A DNA stretch of 64,000 nucleotides from Gammaproteobacteria bacterium (GTDB lineage: Bacteria; Pseudomonadota; Gammaproteobacteria; Ga0077536): the NCBI GenBank assembly GCA_024235015.1, contig JACKNG010000006.1, positions 186,001-250,000 on the forward strand. The letters are read 5' to 3'. The translations under genes and the position numbers were made by a program. Shown here one piece after another: positions 34,219-42,453 of the stretch. The notes under the pieces are model-generated. The model was not told the origin of the DNA and ran no database searches. It saw nothing but the letters and a program-made list of their open reading frames with translations. Positions within the stretch are counted from its first letter, which is position 1. Each line of letters opens with the position of its first letter.

Positions 34219-34746
34219 TCAGCCCGGCTTGCCGGGTTTACCGGGCTTGTCGGCTTCGATGAGTTCGAGCTGCTGTTCGCGCAGGTCCGGGGGCAGGTCG
34301 TTCTCGAGTCGCTCGATCTCCTCGAGAAAGGCGCGCACGTCCTCGAAGCTGCGGTAGACCGAGGCAAAGCGCACGTAGGCGACCTGGTCGAGCCCGCGCA
34401 GCGCGTCCATGACCAGCTCACCGATCTTGACCGAATCGATCTCGCGCTCACCGCTCTCGCGCACCCGGCGCTTGACGTGGTTGATGGCGTTCTCGACCCG
34501 TTCCATCGGTACCGGGCGCTTCTCCAGTGCCTTGACGATACCGCCACGCAGCTTCTCGTCGCTGAAGGTCTCGCGGCGGCCGTCGCTCTTGATCACCCGC
34601 GGCAGGCTGAGCTCGGCCGTCTCGTAGGTGGTGAAGCGCGCCTTGCAGCTCTGGCATTCGCGGCGCCGGCGGATCTGGTCACCGTCGCCGAGTAGCCGCG
34701 AATCGATGACCCGGGTGTCGGGATGGGTACAGAACGGACAGTGCAT
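34219..34746 (-). CDS. nrdR: Transcriptional repressor NrdR
   Basis: The 175-residue NrdR represses ribonucleotide reductase genes in response to dATP/ATP. It has the N-terminal zinc ribbon (MHCPFC, then CQSCKARFTTYE) and an ATP-cone (about 49-139; VIKSDGRRETFSDEKLRGGI). It ends in a short repeated tail KPGKPGKPG, which is not part of the conserved protein. Its position between glyA and ribD is the standard gammaproteobacterial order. Confidence 0.97.
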   Translation of the reverse strand: MHCPFCTHPDTRVIDSRLLGDGDQIRRRRECQSCKARFTTYETAELSLPRVIKSDGRRETFSDEKLRGGIVKALEKRPVPMERVENAINHVKRRVRESGEREIDSVKIGELVMDALRGLDQVAYVRFASVYRSFEDVRAFLEEIERLENDLPPDLREQQLELIEADKPGKPGKPG

Positions 34747-34815
34747 GGCAACTACTCCCTGGCCGGGTGCTGCGCAACGGCCGTGGCGACACCGGCGCGG
34801 CGCATCCCCGGGGCC

Positions 34816-36072
34816 TCAACCGGCATAGACCGGGAAACGCCCGCACAGCTCCTCGACCTGGGCGCGCACGCGATCGTTGACGGCCTCGTCCTCGATGGCG
34901 TCGAGCACGTCGCACATCCAGCCGGCGACCAGGCGCGCCTCGTCGACGTCGAAACCGCGCGTGGTCATGGCCGGCGTGCCGATGCGGATGCCCGAGGTCA
35001 CGAACGGCGACTGCGGGTCGTTGGGCACGGCGTTCTTGTTGACCGTGATGTGGGCGCGGCCGAGGGCGGCGTCGGCAGCCTTGCCGGTGATGCCCTGGGC
35101 CACCAGGTCGACCAGGAAGAGGTGGTTGTCGGTGCCGCCCGAGACGACCTTGTAGCCGCGTGACAGGAAGGTCTCGGCCATCGTGCGGGCATTCGCCAGC
35201 ACGCGCTCCTGGTAGACGCGGAAGCCGGGTTCCATGGCTTCCTTCAACGCCACCGCCTTGGCCGCGATGACGTGCATCAGCGGCCCGCCCTGCAGGCCGG
35301 GAAACACCGCCGAGTTGAGCTTCTTCTCGATGGCCTCGTCGGCGCGCGCCAGGATCAGCCCCGAGCGCGGCCCGCGCAGGGTCTTGTGGGTGGTGGTGGT
35401 GGTGACGTCGGCGAGATCGATCGGGCTGGGATAGAGGCCGACGGCGACCAGCCCGGCGACGTGGGCGATGTCGGACACCAGGTAGGCGCCGACCTCGTCG
35501 GCGATTTCGCGGAATCGCGCCCAGTCGACGATGCGCGAGTAGGCCGAGAAGCCGGTCATGATCAGGCGTGGCTTGTGCTCGCGGGCGAGGCGCGCGACCT
35601 GGTCGTAATCGATGTGGCCGGTGGTCGCATCGAGGCCGTACTGCACGGCGTGGTAGGTGCGGCCGGAGAAATTGACCGCGGCGCCGTGGGTGAGGTGGCC
35701 GCCGTCGGCCAGGCTCATGCCGAGCACGGTGTCGCCGGCGTCGAGCAGGGCGAGGTAGACCGCGCCGTTGGCCTGCGAACCCGAGTGCGGCTGGACGTTG
35801 GCATAGGCGGCGCCGAACAGCGCCTTGGCGCGCTCGATGGCCAGGCGCTCGACCTCGTCGACGTGTTCGCAACCGCCGTAGTAGCGCTTGCCGGGGTAGC
35901 CCTCGGCGTACTTGTTGGTCAGCACCGTGCCGGCCGCCTCGAGCACGCGCGGGCTGACATGATTCTCGGAGGCGATCAGCTCGATGTGGGTCTCCTGGCG
36001 GCGCGCTTCGGCGCCCAGGGCCCGGGCCAGTTCGGGGTCGAAATCGGCGATGGTCATATCACGGGGAAACAT
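34816..36072 (-). CDS. glyA: Serine hydroxymethyltransferase
   Basis: This 418-residue PLP enzyme interconverts serine and glycine with tetrahydrofolate. Motifs are ELIASENHVSPRVLEAAGT, the pterin-loop YYGGCEHVDEVE, HPHSGSQAN-like VQPHSGSQANGAVY and the PLP-lysine motif TTTTTHKTLRGPRSG. The start is put at 36072 (MFPRDMTIADFDPEL), with an in-frame ATG at 36057 as the alternative. It is transcribed divergently from cyaA. Confidence 0.97.
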   Translation of the reverse strand: MFPRDMTIADFDPELARALGAEARRQETHIELIASENHVSPRVLEAAGTVLTNKYAEGYPGKRYYGGCEHVDEVERLAIERAKALFGAAYANVQPHSGSQANGAVYLALLDAGDTVLGMSLADGGHLTHGAAVNFSGRTYHAVQYGLDATTGHIDYDQVARLAREHKPRLIMTGFSAYSRIVDWARFREIADEVGAYLVSDIAHVAGLVAVGLYPSPIDLADVTTTTTHKTLRGPRSGLILARADEAIEKKLNSAVFPGLQGGPLMHVIAAKAVALKEAMEPGFRVYQERVLANARTMAETFLSRGYKVVSGGTDNHLFLVDLVAQGITGKAADAALGRAHITVNKNAVPNDPQSPFVTSGIRIGTPAMTTRGFDVDEARLVAGWMCDVLDAIEDEAVNDRVRAQVEELCGRFPVYAG

Positions 36073-36135
36073 GGCAGCCTGTCCTCGGGGCGCGTCGGGT
36101 GGCGGATTGCCGCAAGCGCTCGCGGCGCGAGCGCG

Positions 36136-36164
36136 ATTATCGGTCATACGCCCCGCCCGCACAA
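36136..36164 (-). promoter_or_regulatory. Probable sigma-70 promoter of glyA
   Basis: On the minus strand a TTGTGC -35 (36164-36159) and a GATAAT -10 (36141-36136) are separated by exactly 17 bp, about 65 bp before the glyA start. It lies in a locally AT-rich part of the glyA/cyaA divergent gap (36073-36266). Confidence 0.55.
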
Positions 36165-36266
36165 TCAAAACATCTTGAATTTTCAGGCTTTATGCCCCGA
36201 CTACCGGGATCCTGACACGCCCTGGCCGGGCTACAGTTCGCGCCCTCGCGGTCGCTATCGCGGAGC

Positions 36267-39116
36267 ATGACCCGCGCGTCCACAACCGCTTTCGACTTCA
36301 GCATCGAGTCGGCCATCCGGCGTTTCCCCGCGGTCAACCGCGATCGCCTCAACCGGGTCACCGCCGTGCTCAGCGCGCGCCAGGCCGAATTCCTCGACCT
36401 GCTACCGCTGCTGTTCCATACCAACCACCCGCTGCTGCCGGGTTACGTCTCGCGCGAGACCCCCTTCGGCATCGCCGACTACTCGCCGACCCAGGCCGCG
36501 CTGCGCGCCGTGCGTCGCCTGAGCCGCGCGCTCGACATCGAACGCCGCTCGCCGCCGCGCCTGGCCGTGCGCGGGCTGTACCTGATGGGCAGCCCCGGCA
36601 GCATCGCCTTCTCGCGCGACAGCGATCTCGACATGTGGCTGGTGCACGACCCCGGGTTGGCCACCGAGGGCGTCGCGGAGCTGGCCGAGAAGGCCCGGCG
36701 CATCGAAGCCTTCGCCGCCGAGCTCGGCCTGGAAGTGCATTTCTTCGTGCTCGACGCCGAGCGCTTCCGCCGCGGCCAGACGCTCTCGCTGTCGGCCGAA
36801 TCGAGCGGCAGCTCGCAGCACTACGTCCTGCTCGACGAGTTCTACCGCTCGGCCGTGCTGCTGGCCGGCCTGCCGCCGCTGTGGTGGCGGGTACCGACCT
36901 GCTACGACGCCGACTACGACGCCTTCATCGCCGAGGGCGCGCGGCGACGCGTGTTCGACGCTCGTGACTTCATCGATTTCGGCGGCCTGCCGCGCATCCC
37001 GGCCGAGGAATTCTTCGGCGCCGCCGTGTGGCAGCTCTACAAGAGCATCGATTCGCCCTACAAGTCGGTGCTGAAGCTGCTCCTGATGGAGGCCTACGCC
37101 GCCGAGTATCCCGATATCACCCTGCTCTGCGCACGCTACAAGGGCGCCATCGAGCAGGGTGAAAGCGACCTCAACGTGCTCGACCCGTACATCATGATGT
37201 ACACCAAGGTCGAAGAGCACCTCATGGCGCGCAACGACGCCACCCGGCTCGACGTCATGCGGCGCTGCTTCTACCTCAAGGCCGGCCTGCGCGTGAGCGA
37301 GTACCAGCCCCAGCGCGACGAGGACGACTGGCGCGCCGGCGCGCTGCACCACCTGGTCGAGGCCTGGGGCTGGAGCCAGGGCCGCACGGTCATGCTCGAT
37401 CAACGCGACCACTGGGGCCTGACCATCGCCATGGAAGAGCGCCAGGATCTCACCGCGACGCTGCGCTCGAGCTACGCCTTCCTGTCGCGCTTCGCGCGCA
37501 ACCACGCCACCGATCTCAAGATCACCGAGCGCGACCTCCACGTGCTCGGGCGCAAGCTCTACGCCGCGTTCGAGAAGAAGCAGGCCAAGATCGAGGTCAT
37601 CACGCGCGGCATCTGCACCCACCCGGAAGAATCCAATCTGTCGCTGCACGAGACCCATCTCGGCGACGACACCGCGGTGTGGCTGTTGTTCGCGGGTACC
37701 GTGACGCCGGCCGAAGCGGCCTTCAAGAACCCGCTGCGGCGCTCGGCGTCGGCCACCGAGATGGTGGTGTGGTGCCATCTCAACCGTCTCGCCGACCGCG
37801 CCACCAACTGGCACGTCTTCGCGGCCAGCGGCACCCTCAACGGCAACGACACCCGCCGCCTGCTCGACAACCTGCAGGCGGCCCTGCCGGCCGACGGCAT
37901 CGCCCATGGCAACGACGACCTCGCCGCGCCGGCGCGGCTCGCCCGCGTGCTGCTGCTGGTCAACGTCGGCATCAACCCCTTCGCCGGGGCGATCGCCGAA
38001 GGCAGCGTGCTGACCAGCGATCACAACGACCCCTACCAGTTCGCCGGGCGCCGTTTCAACCTCATCCGGTCCATCGACCTGGTCTTCGTGACGAGTTGGA
38101 ACGAGACCTTCGTGTTCCGCCACGAAGGCGGCGCGGCGCTGCTCGAAGCGCTGCGCGAATGCCTCGCCTGGCTGCCGCCCGGCAGCGGCCTGCCGCCGGT
38201 CGAGGCGCGCTGTTTCGGCGCCGACCATGCGAACCTGATCGCCGATCGCGTACAGCAGACCTTCGACGAGACCCTGCGTTTCGTGGCCCGTGTCGCCCCG
38301 GCGGCGACCGCCCACTTCGTGCTCGAGACGGCCGACGCCCTGCACCACCTGCGGGTCGGCGCCGGCACCCCACAGATCGCCTCGCACGCCAACACCGGCC
38401 TGCTCATGCGCGCGCTCGGCGAGGGCAGCGGCGAGACCTTCCAGCGCGTGCGCTTCGACCGCGGCTGTCAGCGCGCCGCCCTGCTCGCCGCACTCTACCG
38501 CCACAACCGGCCCGGCGTGCTGCAGATCTTCGCCCTGCCCCGCGGCCCGCGCGCCGACGTCTACATCGTCGACGAACGGGGCCTGCTGCTGGCCCAGCGC
38601 CAGGACTGCTACACGGTCGAAACCCTGCTACAGCATTACCAGCAGTTTCTCGACAGCGCGCTGGCCCACCTGCCAGCGACCGACGGCGCCACGACCCCGC
38701 CGACCATCGAGACCTGCGAAGTGGAGATCGTCGGCGGCACGCCACGTTTCAAGCCGCATACCTTCGACAGCGTCACGAGCGGCGGCTACCTGCCGCTGCG
38801 CGTCCTCGCCGATGCCGATTCGAACGGCCGCCAGCAGTTCACCATCATCGCCGGTACGCGCGAGTTCTCGACCTGGGAACACGGCGGCTCGCTGTTCCGC
38901 CAGGTCGCCGAGTACGTGCTGGCGCAGCGCGCCGACGGCGTCGCCTACCCGATCTACATCACCGATCTCGACCTCTCCGCGCGCTTCCGGCAGGTCAGCG
39001 GCATTTCGGCGCTGCGCGCCTTCGACCTGCTGAGCTACAAGAAGCGCATCGAGGTCCAGCTCACCCGCGCGCTGTCGAGCGAACACGCGACCAACGTCGT
39101 TTCGATGGTTTCCTGA
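36267..39116 (+). CDS. cyaA: Class I adenylate cyclase
   Basis: The 949-residue CyaA is full length for the enterobacterial-type class I enzyme. The catalytic nucleotidyltransferase motif GSPGSIAFSRDSDLDMWLV lies near residues 110-128, and the N-terminal catalytic region continues through EVHFFVLDAERFR. The C-terminal half is the regulatory domain that in E. coli responds to the glucose PTS; whether a PTS exists here is unknown. The presence of cyaA implies cAMP/CRP control. The start is the ATG at 36267, divergent from glyA. Confidence 0.95.
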   Translation: MTRASTTAFDFSIESAIRRFPAVNRDRLNRVTAVLSARQAEFLDLLPLLFHTNHPLLPGYVSRETPFGIADYSPTQAALRAVRRLSRALDIERRSPPRLAVRGLYLMGSPGSIAFSRDSDLDMWLVHDPGLATEGVAELAEKARRIEAFAAELGLEVHFFVLDAERFRRGQTLSLSAESSGSSQHYVLLDEFYRSAVLLAGLPPLWWRVPTCYDADYDAFIAEGARRRVFDARDFIDFGGLPRIPAEEFFGAAVWQLYKSIDSPYKSVLKLLLMEAYAAEYPDITLLCARYKGAIEQGESDLNVLDPYIMMYTKVEEHLMARNDATRLDVMRRCFYLKAGLRVSEYQPQRDEDDWRAGALHHLVEAWGWSQGRTVMLDQRDHWGLTIAMEERQDLTATLRSSYAFLSRFARNHATDLKITERDLHVLGRKLYAAFEKKQAKIEVITRGICTHPEESNLSLHETHLGDDTAVWLLFAGTVTPAEAAFKNPLRRSASATEMVVWCHLNRLADRATNWHVFAASGTLNGNDTRRLLDNLQAALPADGIAHGNDDLAAPARLARVLLLVNVGINPFAGAIAEGSVLTSDHNDPYQFAGRRFNLIRSIDLVFVTSWNETFVFRHEGGAALLEALRECLAWLPPGSGLPPVEARCFGADHANLIADRVQQTFDETLRFVARVAPAATAHFVLETADALHHLRVGAGTPQIASHANTGLLMRALGEGSGETFQRVRFDRGCQRAALLAALYRHNRPGVLQIFALPRGPRADVYIVDERGLLLAQRQDCYTVETLLQHYQQFLDSALAHLPATDGATTPPTIETCEVEIVGGTPRFKPHTFDSVTSGGYLPLRVLADADSNGRQQFTIIAGTREFSTWEHGGSLFRQVAEYVLAQRADGVAYPIYITDLDLSARFRQVSGISALRAFDLLSYKKRIEVQLTRALSSEHATNVVSMVS

Positions 39117-39268
39117 ACGCCGCGCGCTGGTGCGGCTGCGCGCCCGGTGCCTGCGCGGCCGGTACGGCATGGGCCGGGGCATGGCTTCGTGGCAGGCTGC
39201 AAGGGGCACGAGACGGGGCACGCGGACGGGCTAGAATAGCGCCCGTTCCAGATCCCGGATTCAGCATC

Positions 39269-40144
39269 TTGAGCAAGGCCGACAAGTTCTTCCGGCGCGC
39301 CGAGCGCCTCCTCGACCGCCTCGAGCAATGGTTGCCGCCCGCCGCCGCGGCGTCCTTCGACGCCCACGATGCGCTGGCCTGGCGCTGGCGCCGCGGGCGC
39401 GGTCCCGGACGTCTCGAGCCGATCCGCCGATTCAACGGCGTGCGCCTCGACGACCTCCTGCACATCGACCACCAGAAGTCCGAGCTGGTCCGCAACACGC
39501 GCCAGTTCCTCGGCGGCCTGCCGGCCAACAACGCCCTGTTGTGGGGGCCACGCGGCACCGGCAAGTCCTCGCTGGTCAAGGCGCTGCTCAACGACTTCGC
39601 GCCACACGGTCTGCGCCTGGTCGAGGTCGACCGCCTCGACCTGGTCGACCTGCCGGAGATCATCGACCACCTCGACGGCGACGACGGCCGCTACGTGATC
39701 TACTGCGACGACCTCTCCTTCGACGACAACGACGCCACCTACCGGGCGCTGAAGACCGTGCTCGACGGCTCGGTGCTGGATACGCCGGACAACATCGTCA
39801 TCTACGCCACCTCCAATCGCCGCCACCTGCTGCCCGAGCGCCTCAGCGACAACCGCGACACCCGCGTGGTCGACGGCGAGCTGCATCACGGCGAAGCCGT
39901 GGAAGAGAAGATTTCCCTCTCGGAACGCTTCGGGCTGTGGCTGTCCTTCCACCCGCTCAACCAGGACCGCTATCTCGACATCACCCGCCACTGGCTCACC
40001 GCGCACGGCGTCGATTGCGACGAGACCGCGTGCGCGGCGGCCCTGCAGTGGGCGCTGCTGCACGGTTCGCGCAGCGGGCGCACGGCGTCGCAGTTCGCGC
40101 GTGACTGGGCCGGCCGCCGCGCGCTGGAGAACGACCATGGCTGA
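39269..40144 (+). CDS. DUF815-family AAA-type ATPase
   Basis: The 291-residue P-loop protein has Walker A GPRGTGKSSLVKAL (Lys near residue 100), Walker B with RYVIYCDDLSFDD, and the sensor-1-like IVIYATSNRRHLLPE. These are the signatures of DUF815, which is widespread and without an assigned function. The start is TTG at 39269, as no ATG or GTG fits. A TAGAAT -10-like box is at 39232-39237. Its 3' end overlaps the phosphoribosyltransferase start by 8 bp, so translation is coupled. Confidence 0.88.
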   Translation: MSKADKFFRRAERLLDRLEQWLPPAAAASFDAHDALAWRWRRGRGPGRLEPIRRFNGVRLDDLLHIDHQKSELVRNTRQFLGGLPANNALLWGPRGTGKSSLVKALLNDFAPHGLRLVEVDRLDLVDLPEIIDHLDGDDGRYVIYCDDLSFDDNDATYRALKTVLDGSVLDTPDNIVIYATSNRRHLLPERLSDNRDTRVVDGELHHGEAVEEKISLSERFGLWLSFHPLNQDRYLDITRHWLTAHGVDCDETACAAALQWALLHGSRSGRTASQFARDWAGRRALENDHG

Positions 40145-40703
40145 TGCGCCGAGCGCCGACGAACTCGCCCGCGTGCGCGGCAGCGCGCGCTGCCTCGCCG
40201 ATGCCGTGACCATCGAACGCGCCGTCGACCGCATGGCGCAGTCCATCACCGAGAAGCTGAGCCAGGCCGACCCGCTGCTGCTGACGGTCATGAATGGCGG
40301 CCTGGTGCCGGCCGCGATGCTGCTCAGGCGGCTCGATTTCCCACTGCAGGTCGATTACACCCACCTCACCCGCTACGGCCTGCGCACCACCGGCGGCGAA
40401 CTGCGCTGGGTCAAGCGGCCGCCGGAGAGCGTGCGCGGCCGCACCGTGCTGGTGGTCGACGATCTCCTCGATCACGGCATCACCCTCGACGCCATCGTCG
40501 AAGCCTGCCACGACCTCGGCGCCGCCGAGGTGCTGACGGCGGTGCTCATCACCAAGCAGGTCGAGCAGCGCGCCGGCCTGCGCAGCACCGATTTCTCGGC
40601 CCTGTCGCTACCCGACGAGTACCTGTTCGGCTACGGCATGGACTACAAGACCTACCTGCGTAACGCGCCCGGAATCTTCGCCGTCGACGGGGACCACGCG
40701 TGA
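40137..40703 (+). CDS. hpt: Hypoxanthine-guanine phosphoribosyltransferase
   Basis: The 188-residue type I PRTase has the PRPP-binding loop TVLVVDDLLDHGITL and the hood segment ITKQVEQRAG, then LPDEYLFGYGMDY, a purine-base-binding region. It turns hypoxanthine or guanine plus PRPP into IMP or GMP. The gene ends in a GTGA overlap with the MTI phosphorylase, whose product hypoxanthine is this enzyme's substrate; this supports the assignment. It overlaps the upstream DUF815 gene by 8 bp. Confidence 0.9.
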   Translation: MADAPSADELARVRGSARCLADAVTIERAVDRMAQSITEKLSQADPLLLTVMNGGLVPAAMLLRRLDFPLQVDYTHLTRYGLRTTGGELRWVKRPPESVRGRTVLVVDDLLDHGITLDAIVEACHDLGAAEVLTAVLITKQVEQRAGLRSTDFSALSLPDEYLFGYGMDYKTYLRNAPGIFAVDGDHA

Positions 40704-41446
40704 GCCTCGCCGTCATCGGCGGCAGTGGCCTGTACGACCTCGCCGAACTCAGCGCGCGCCGCGAGCGACGCGTGATGACCGCCTGGGGCGAGCCGTCGGC
40801 CGCTGTCGTCAGTGGCCGCCTCGGCGGCCACGAGGTGATGTTCCTCGCCCGCCACGGCGCCGGTCATCGCTTCCCGCCGCACAAGGTCAACTACCGCGCC
40901 AACGTCGCCGCCCTGCAGGCGCTGGGAGCGACGGCCATCGTCGGCACCGCGGCGGTGGGCGGCATCGGCCCGGCCACCGGTGCCATCGTCGTACCGCACG
41001 ATCTCATCGATTACACCTGGGGCCGCGAGCACACCTATTCCGACGGCTCGCAGGCGACACCCCAGCACGTCGACTTCACCGCGCCCTACGCACCGGCCCT
41101 GCGCGCAGCGCTGTTGGCTGCCGCCGCGCACGCGCAGATCGCGGTGATCGATGGCGGTGTCTACGGCGCGACCCAGGGGCCGCGCCTGGAAAGCGCGGCC
41201 GAAGTCGACCGTCTCGAACGCGACGGCTGCACCCTGGTCGGCATGACGGGCATGCCGGAGGCGGGGCTCGCGCGCGAGCTGGGGATCGACTACGCCAATA
41301 TCTCGCTGGTGGTGAATGCCGCCGCGGGGCGCGCCGACGGCCCCATCACGATGGCCGAGATCGAACGCGAACTGGCCGGCGGCATGAACCGCATCCGCGC
41401 CATCATCGCGGCGCTGGCTGCAGGCTGGAACGCCTGCACCCGGTGA
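40700..41446 (+). CDS. S-methyl-5'-thioinosine phosphorylase (MTAP/MTIP family)
   Basis: The 248-residue nucleoside phosphorylase II family member has IGGSGLYDL (phosphate-binding Ser), HGAGHRFPPHKVNYRAN, VYGATQGPRLES and TGMPEAGLARELGI. The gammaproteobacterial form (PA3004-like) prefers methylthioinosine rather than methylthioadenosine. This reading is supported by mtaD and mtnA 16 kb away and by the coupled hypoxanthine PRTase. The start is GTG at 40700, overlapping the previous stop. An MTA-specific activity is the main alternative. Confidence 0.9.
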   Translation: MSLAVIGGSGLYDLAELSARRERRVMTAWGEPSAAVVSGRLGGHEVMFLARHGAGHRFPPHKVNYRANVAALQALGATAIVGTAAVGGIGPATGAIVVPHDLIDYTWGREHTYSDGSQATPQHVDFTAPYAPALRAALLAAAAHAQIAVIDGGVYGATQGPRLESAAEVDRLERDGCTLVGMTGMPEAGLARELGIDYANISLVVNAAAGRADGPITMAEIERELAGGMNRIRAIIAALAAGWNACTR

Positions 41447-41688
41447 ATTGGTGACAGTTTACTTTCACGCGGCATTCGTGCCGTGGCCGGACGCATGAGA
41501 CAAGTAAACTGTCACCAATTCACGGTCTGGTGACAGTTTACTTTTACGCGGCGTTCGTGCCGTGGCCGGACGCATGAGAAAAGTAAACTGTCACCAATTC
41601 ACGGTCTGGTGACAGTTTATTTTTGCGCGGCGTTCGTGCCGTGGCCGGGCGCGTGAGAAAAGTAAACTGTCACCAATTCACGGTCACC
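41445..41688. repeat. Three tandem 79-bp copies of an inverted repeat (REPIN-like array)
   Basis: Three near-identical units start with GGTGACAG at 41450, 41529 and 41608, a spacing of exactly 79 bp. In each unit GGTGACAGTTTACTTTT-type left arms pair with AAAAGTAAACTGTCACC right arms (41502-41516, 41579-41595, 41658-41674). Between the arms is a conserved G+C-rich middle (GCGGC.TTCGTGCCGTGGCC). Units are joined by CAATTCACGGTCT. Copies 2 and 3 are closest to each other; a few substitutions separate them. The array fills the gap between two convergent genes. Confidence 0.95.
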
Positions 41689-41715
41689 CATTCGCGTCCA
41701 CGCGGTATTGCGGCA

Positions 41716-42453
41716 TCAATCGGGCGGCGCCGCGCTGGCCGCGGCCTCCTCGCCGGGGTCCTCCGGCTCGTCCGTGCCGGCGGCGTTCTCGGGGGCTTCC
41801 GGCTCCGGCAGCACGTAGGGCGAAACCTGCACCAGCACGCCGAACAGCGGGTGGTCGAAGTAATGGGTCTCGCGCAGCTTGGCCTTGCGCGTCTCGGCCA
41901 GGCGCACCGGGGTGCCGTCGTGGTCATAGACGAAATCGACCTCGACGTGCAGCAGGCGCGCGACCTTGATCGCGACCGTGCCCTCGACCGCCGGGGTACG
42001 TGCGAGCGGCACCCCGCCCGGGCCGAGCTGCACTTCGCCGGGCGCGCCGTCGTCGAGGTCCGACAGGTAGACGCGCCGGGCGCCGGCCACGCCGAAGCTC
42101 GGCTGGCGCCAGGCGGTCGCGACCAGGACTTCGTAGCCACCGGAGGCCAGCCGCGACGCCGCCCCGGCCAGACGGCGCTCACCGCGCGGCAGCGGCCGGA
42201 ACGCGACCTCGGCCGGCGCCGTGCCGGGCAACGCCGCGGGCTCGTCGGAGAGGTCGGGCAGTTCGCTGACCAGGCGCATGGCGCTGTCGTAGTCGGGCAG
42301 GCTGGCCAGCGCCGGGAAGGTCTCGCCACCGCTGTCGGCCGCGCCCGCCTGGCGGAACACCACCACGTCGACCTGGTACCAGCGCGCCCACGCCGCCGGC
42401 GCTGCCAGCAACAGGGCGAGCGCGCACAGCGCGGCCCGCTCAAGCCGCCGCAT
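41716..42453 (-). CDS. csiV: Periplasmic CsiV-family protein
   Basis: The 245-residue protein has a signal peptide (LCALALLLAAPAAWA|RW) and the CsiV pattern: RWYQVDVVVFRQ directly after the signal, KVARLLHVEVDFVYD, and HYFDHPLFGVLVQVSPY near the end, followed by an acidic, disordered tail. CsiV is a cell-shape/peptidoglycan-associated protein first described in Vibrio. It starts inside the 3' end of mfd (14-bp overlap), the usual neighbour in pseudomonads and relatives. Confidence 0.85.
   Translation of the reverse strand: MRRLERAALCALALLLAAPAAWARWYQVDVVVFRQAGAADSGGETFPALASLPDYDSAMRLVSELPDLSDEPAALPGTAPAEVAFRPLPRGERRLAGAASRLASGGYEVLVATAWRQPSFGVAGARRVYLSDLDDGAPGEVQLGPGGVPLARTPAVEGTVAIKVARLLHVEVDFVYDHDGTPVRLAETRKAKLRETHYFDHPLFGVLVQVSPYVLPEPEAPENAAGTDEPEDPGEEAAASAAPPD

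Noticed and set aside
41445..41688. CRISPR array
   Set aside because: The 79-bp tandem units are nearly identical throughout, with no variable spacers, and no cas genes are present.
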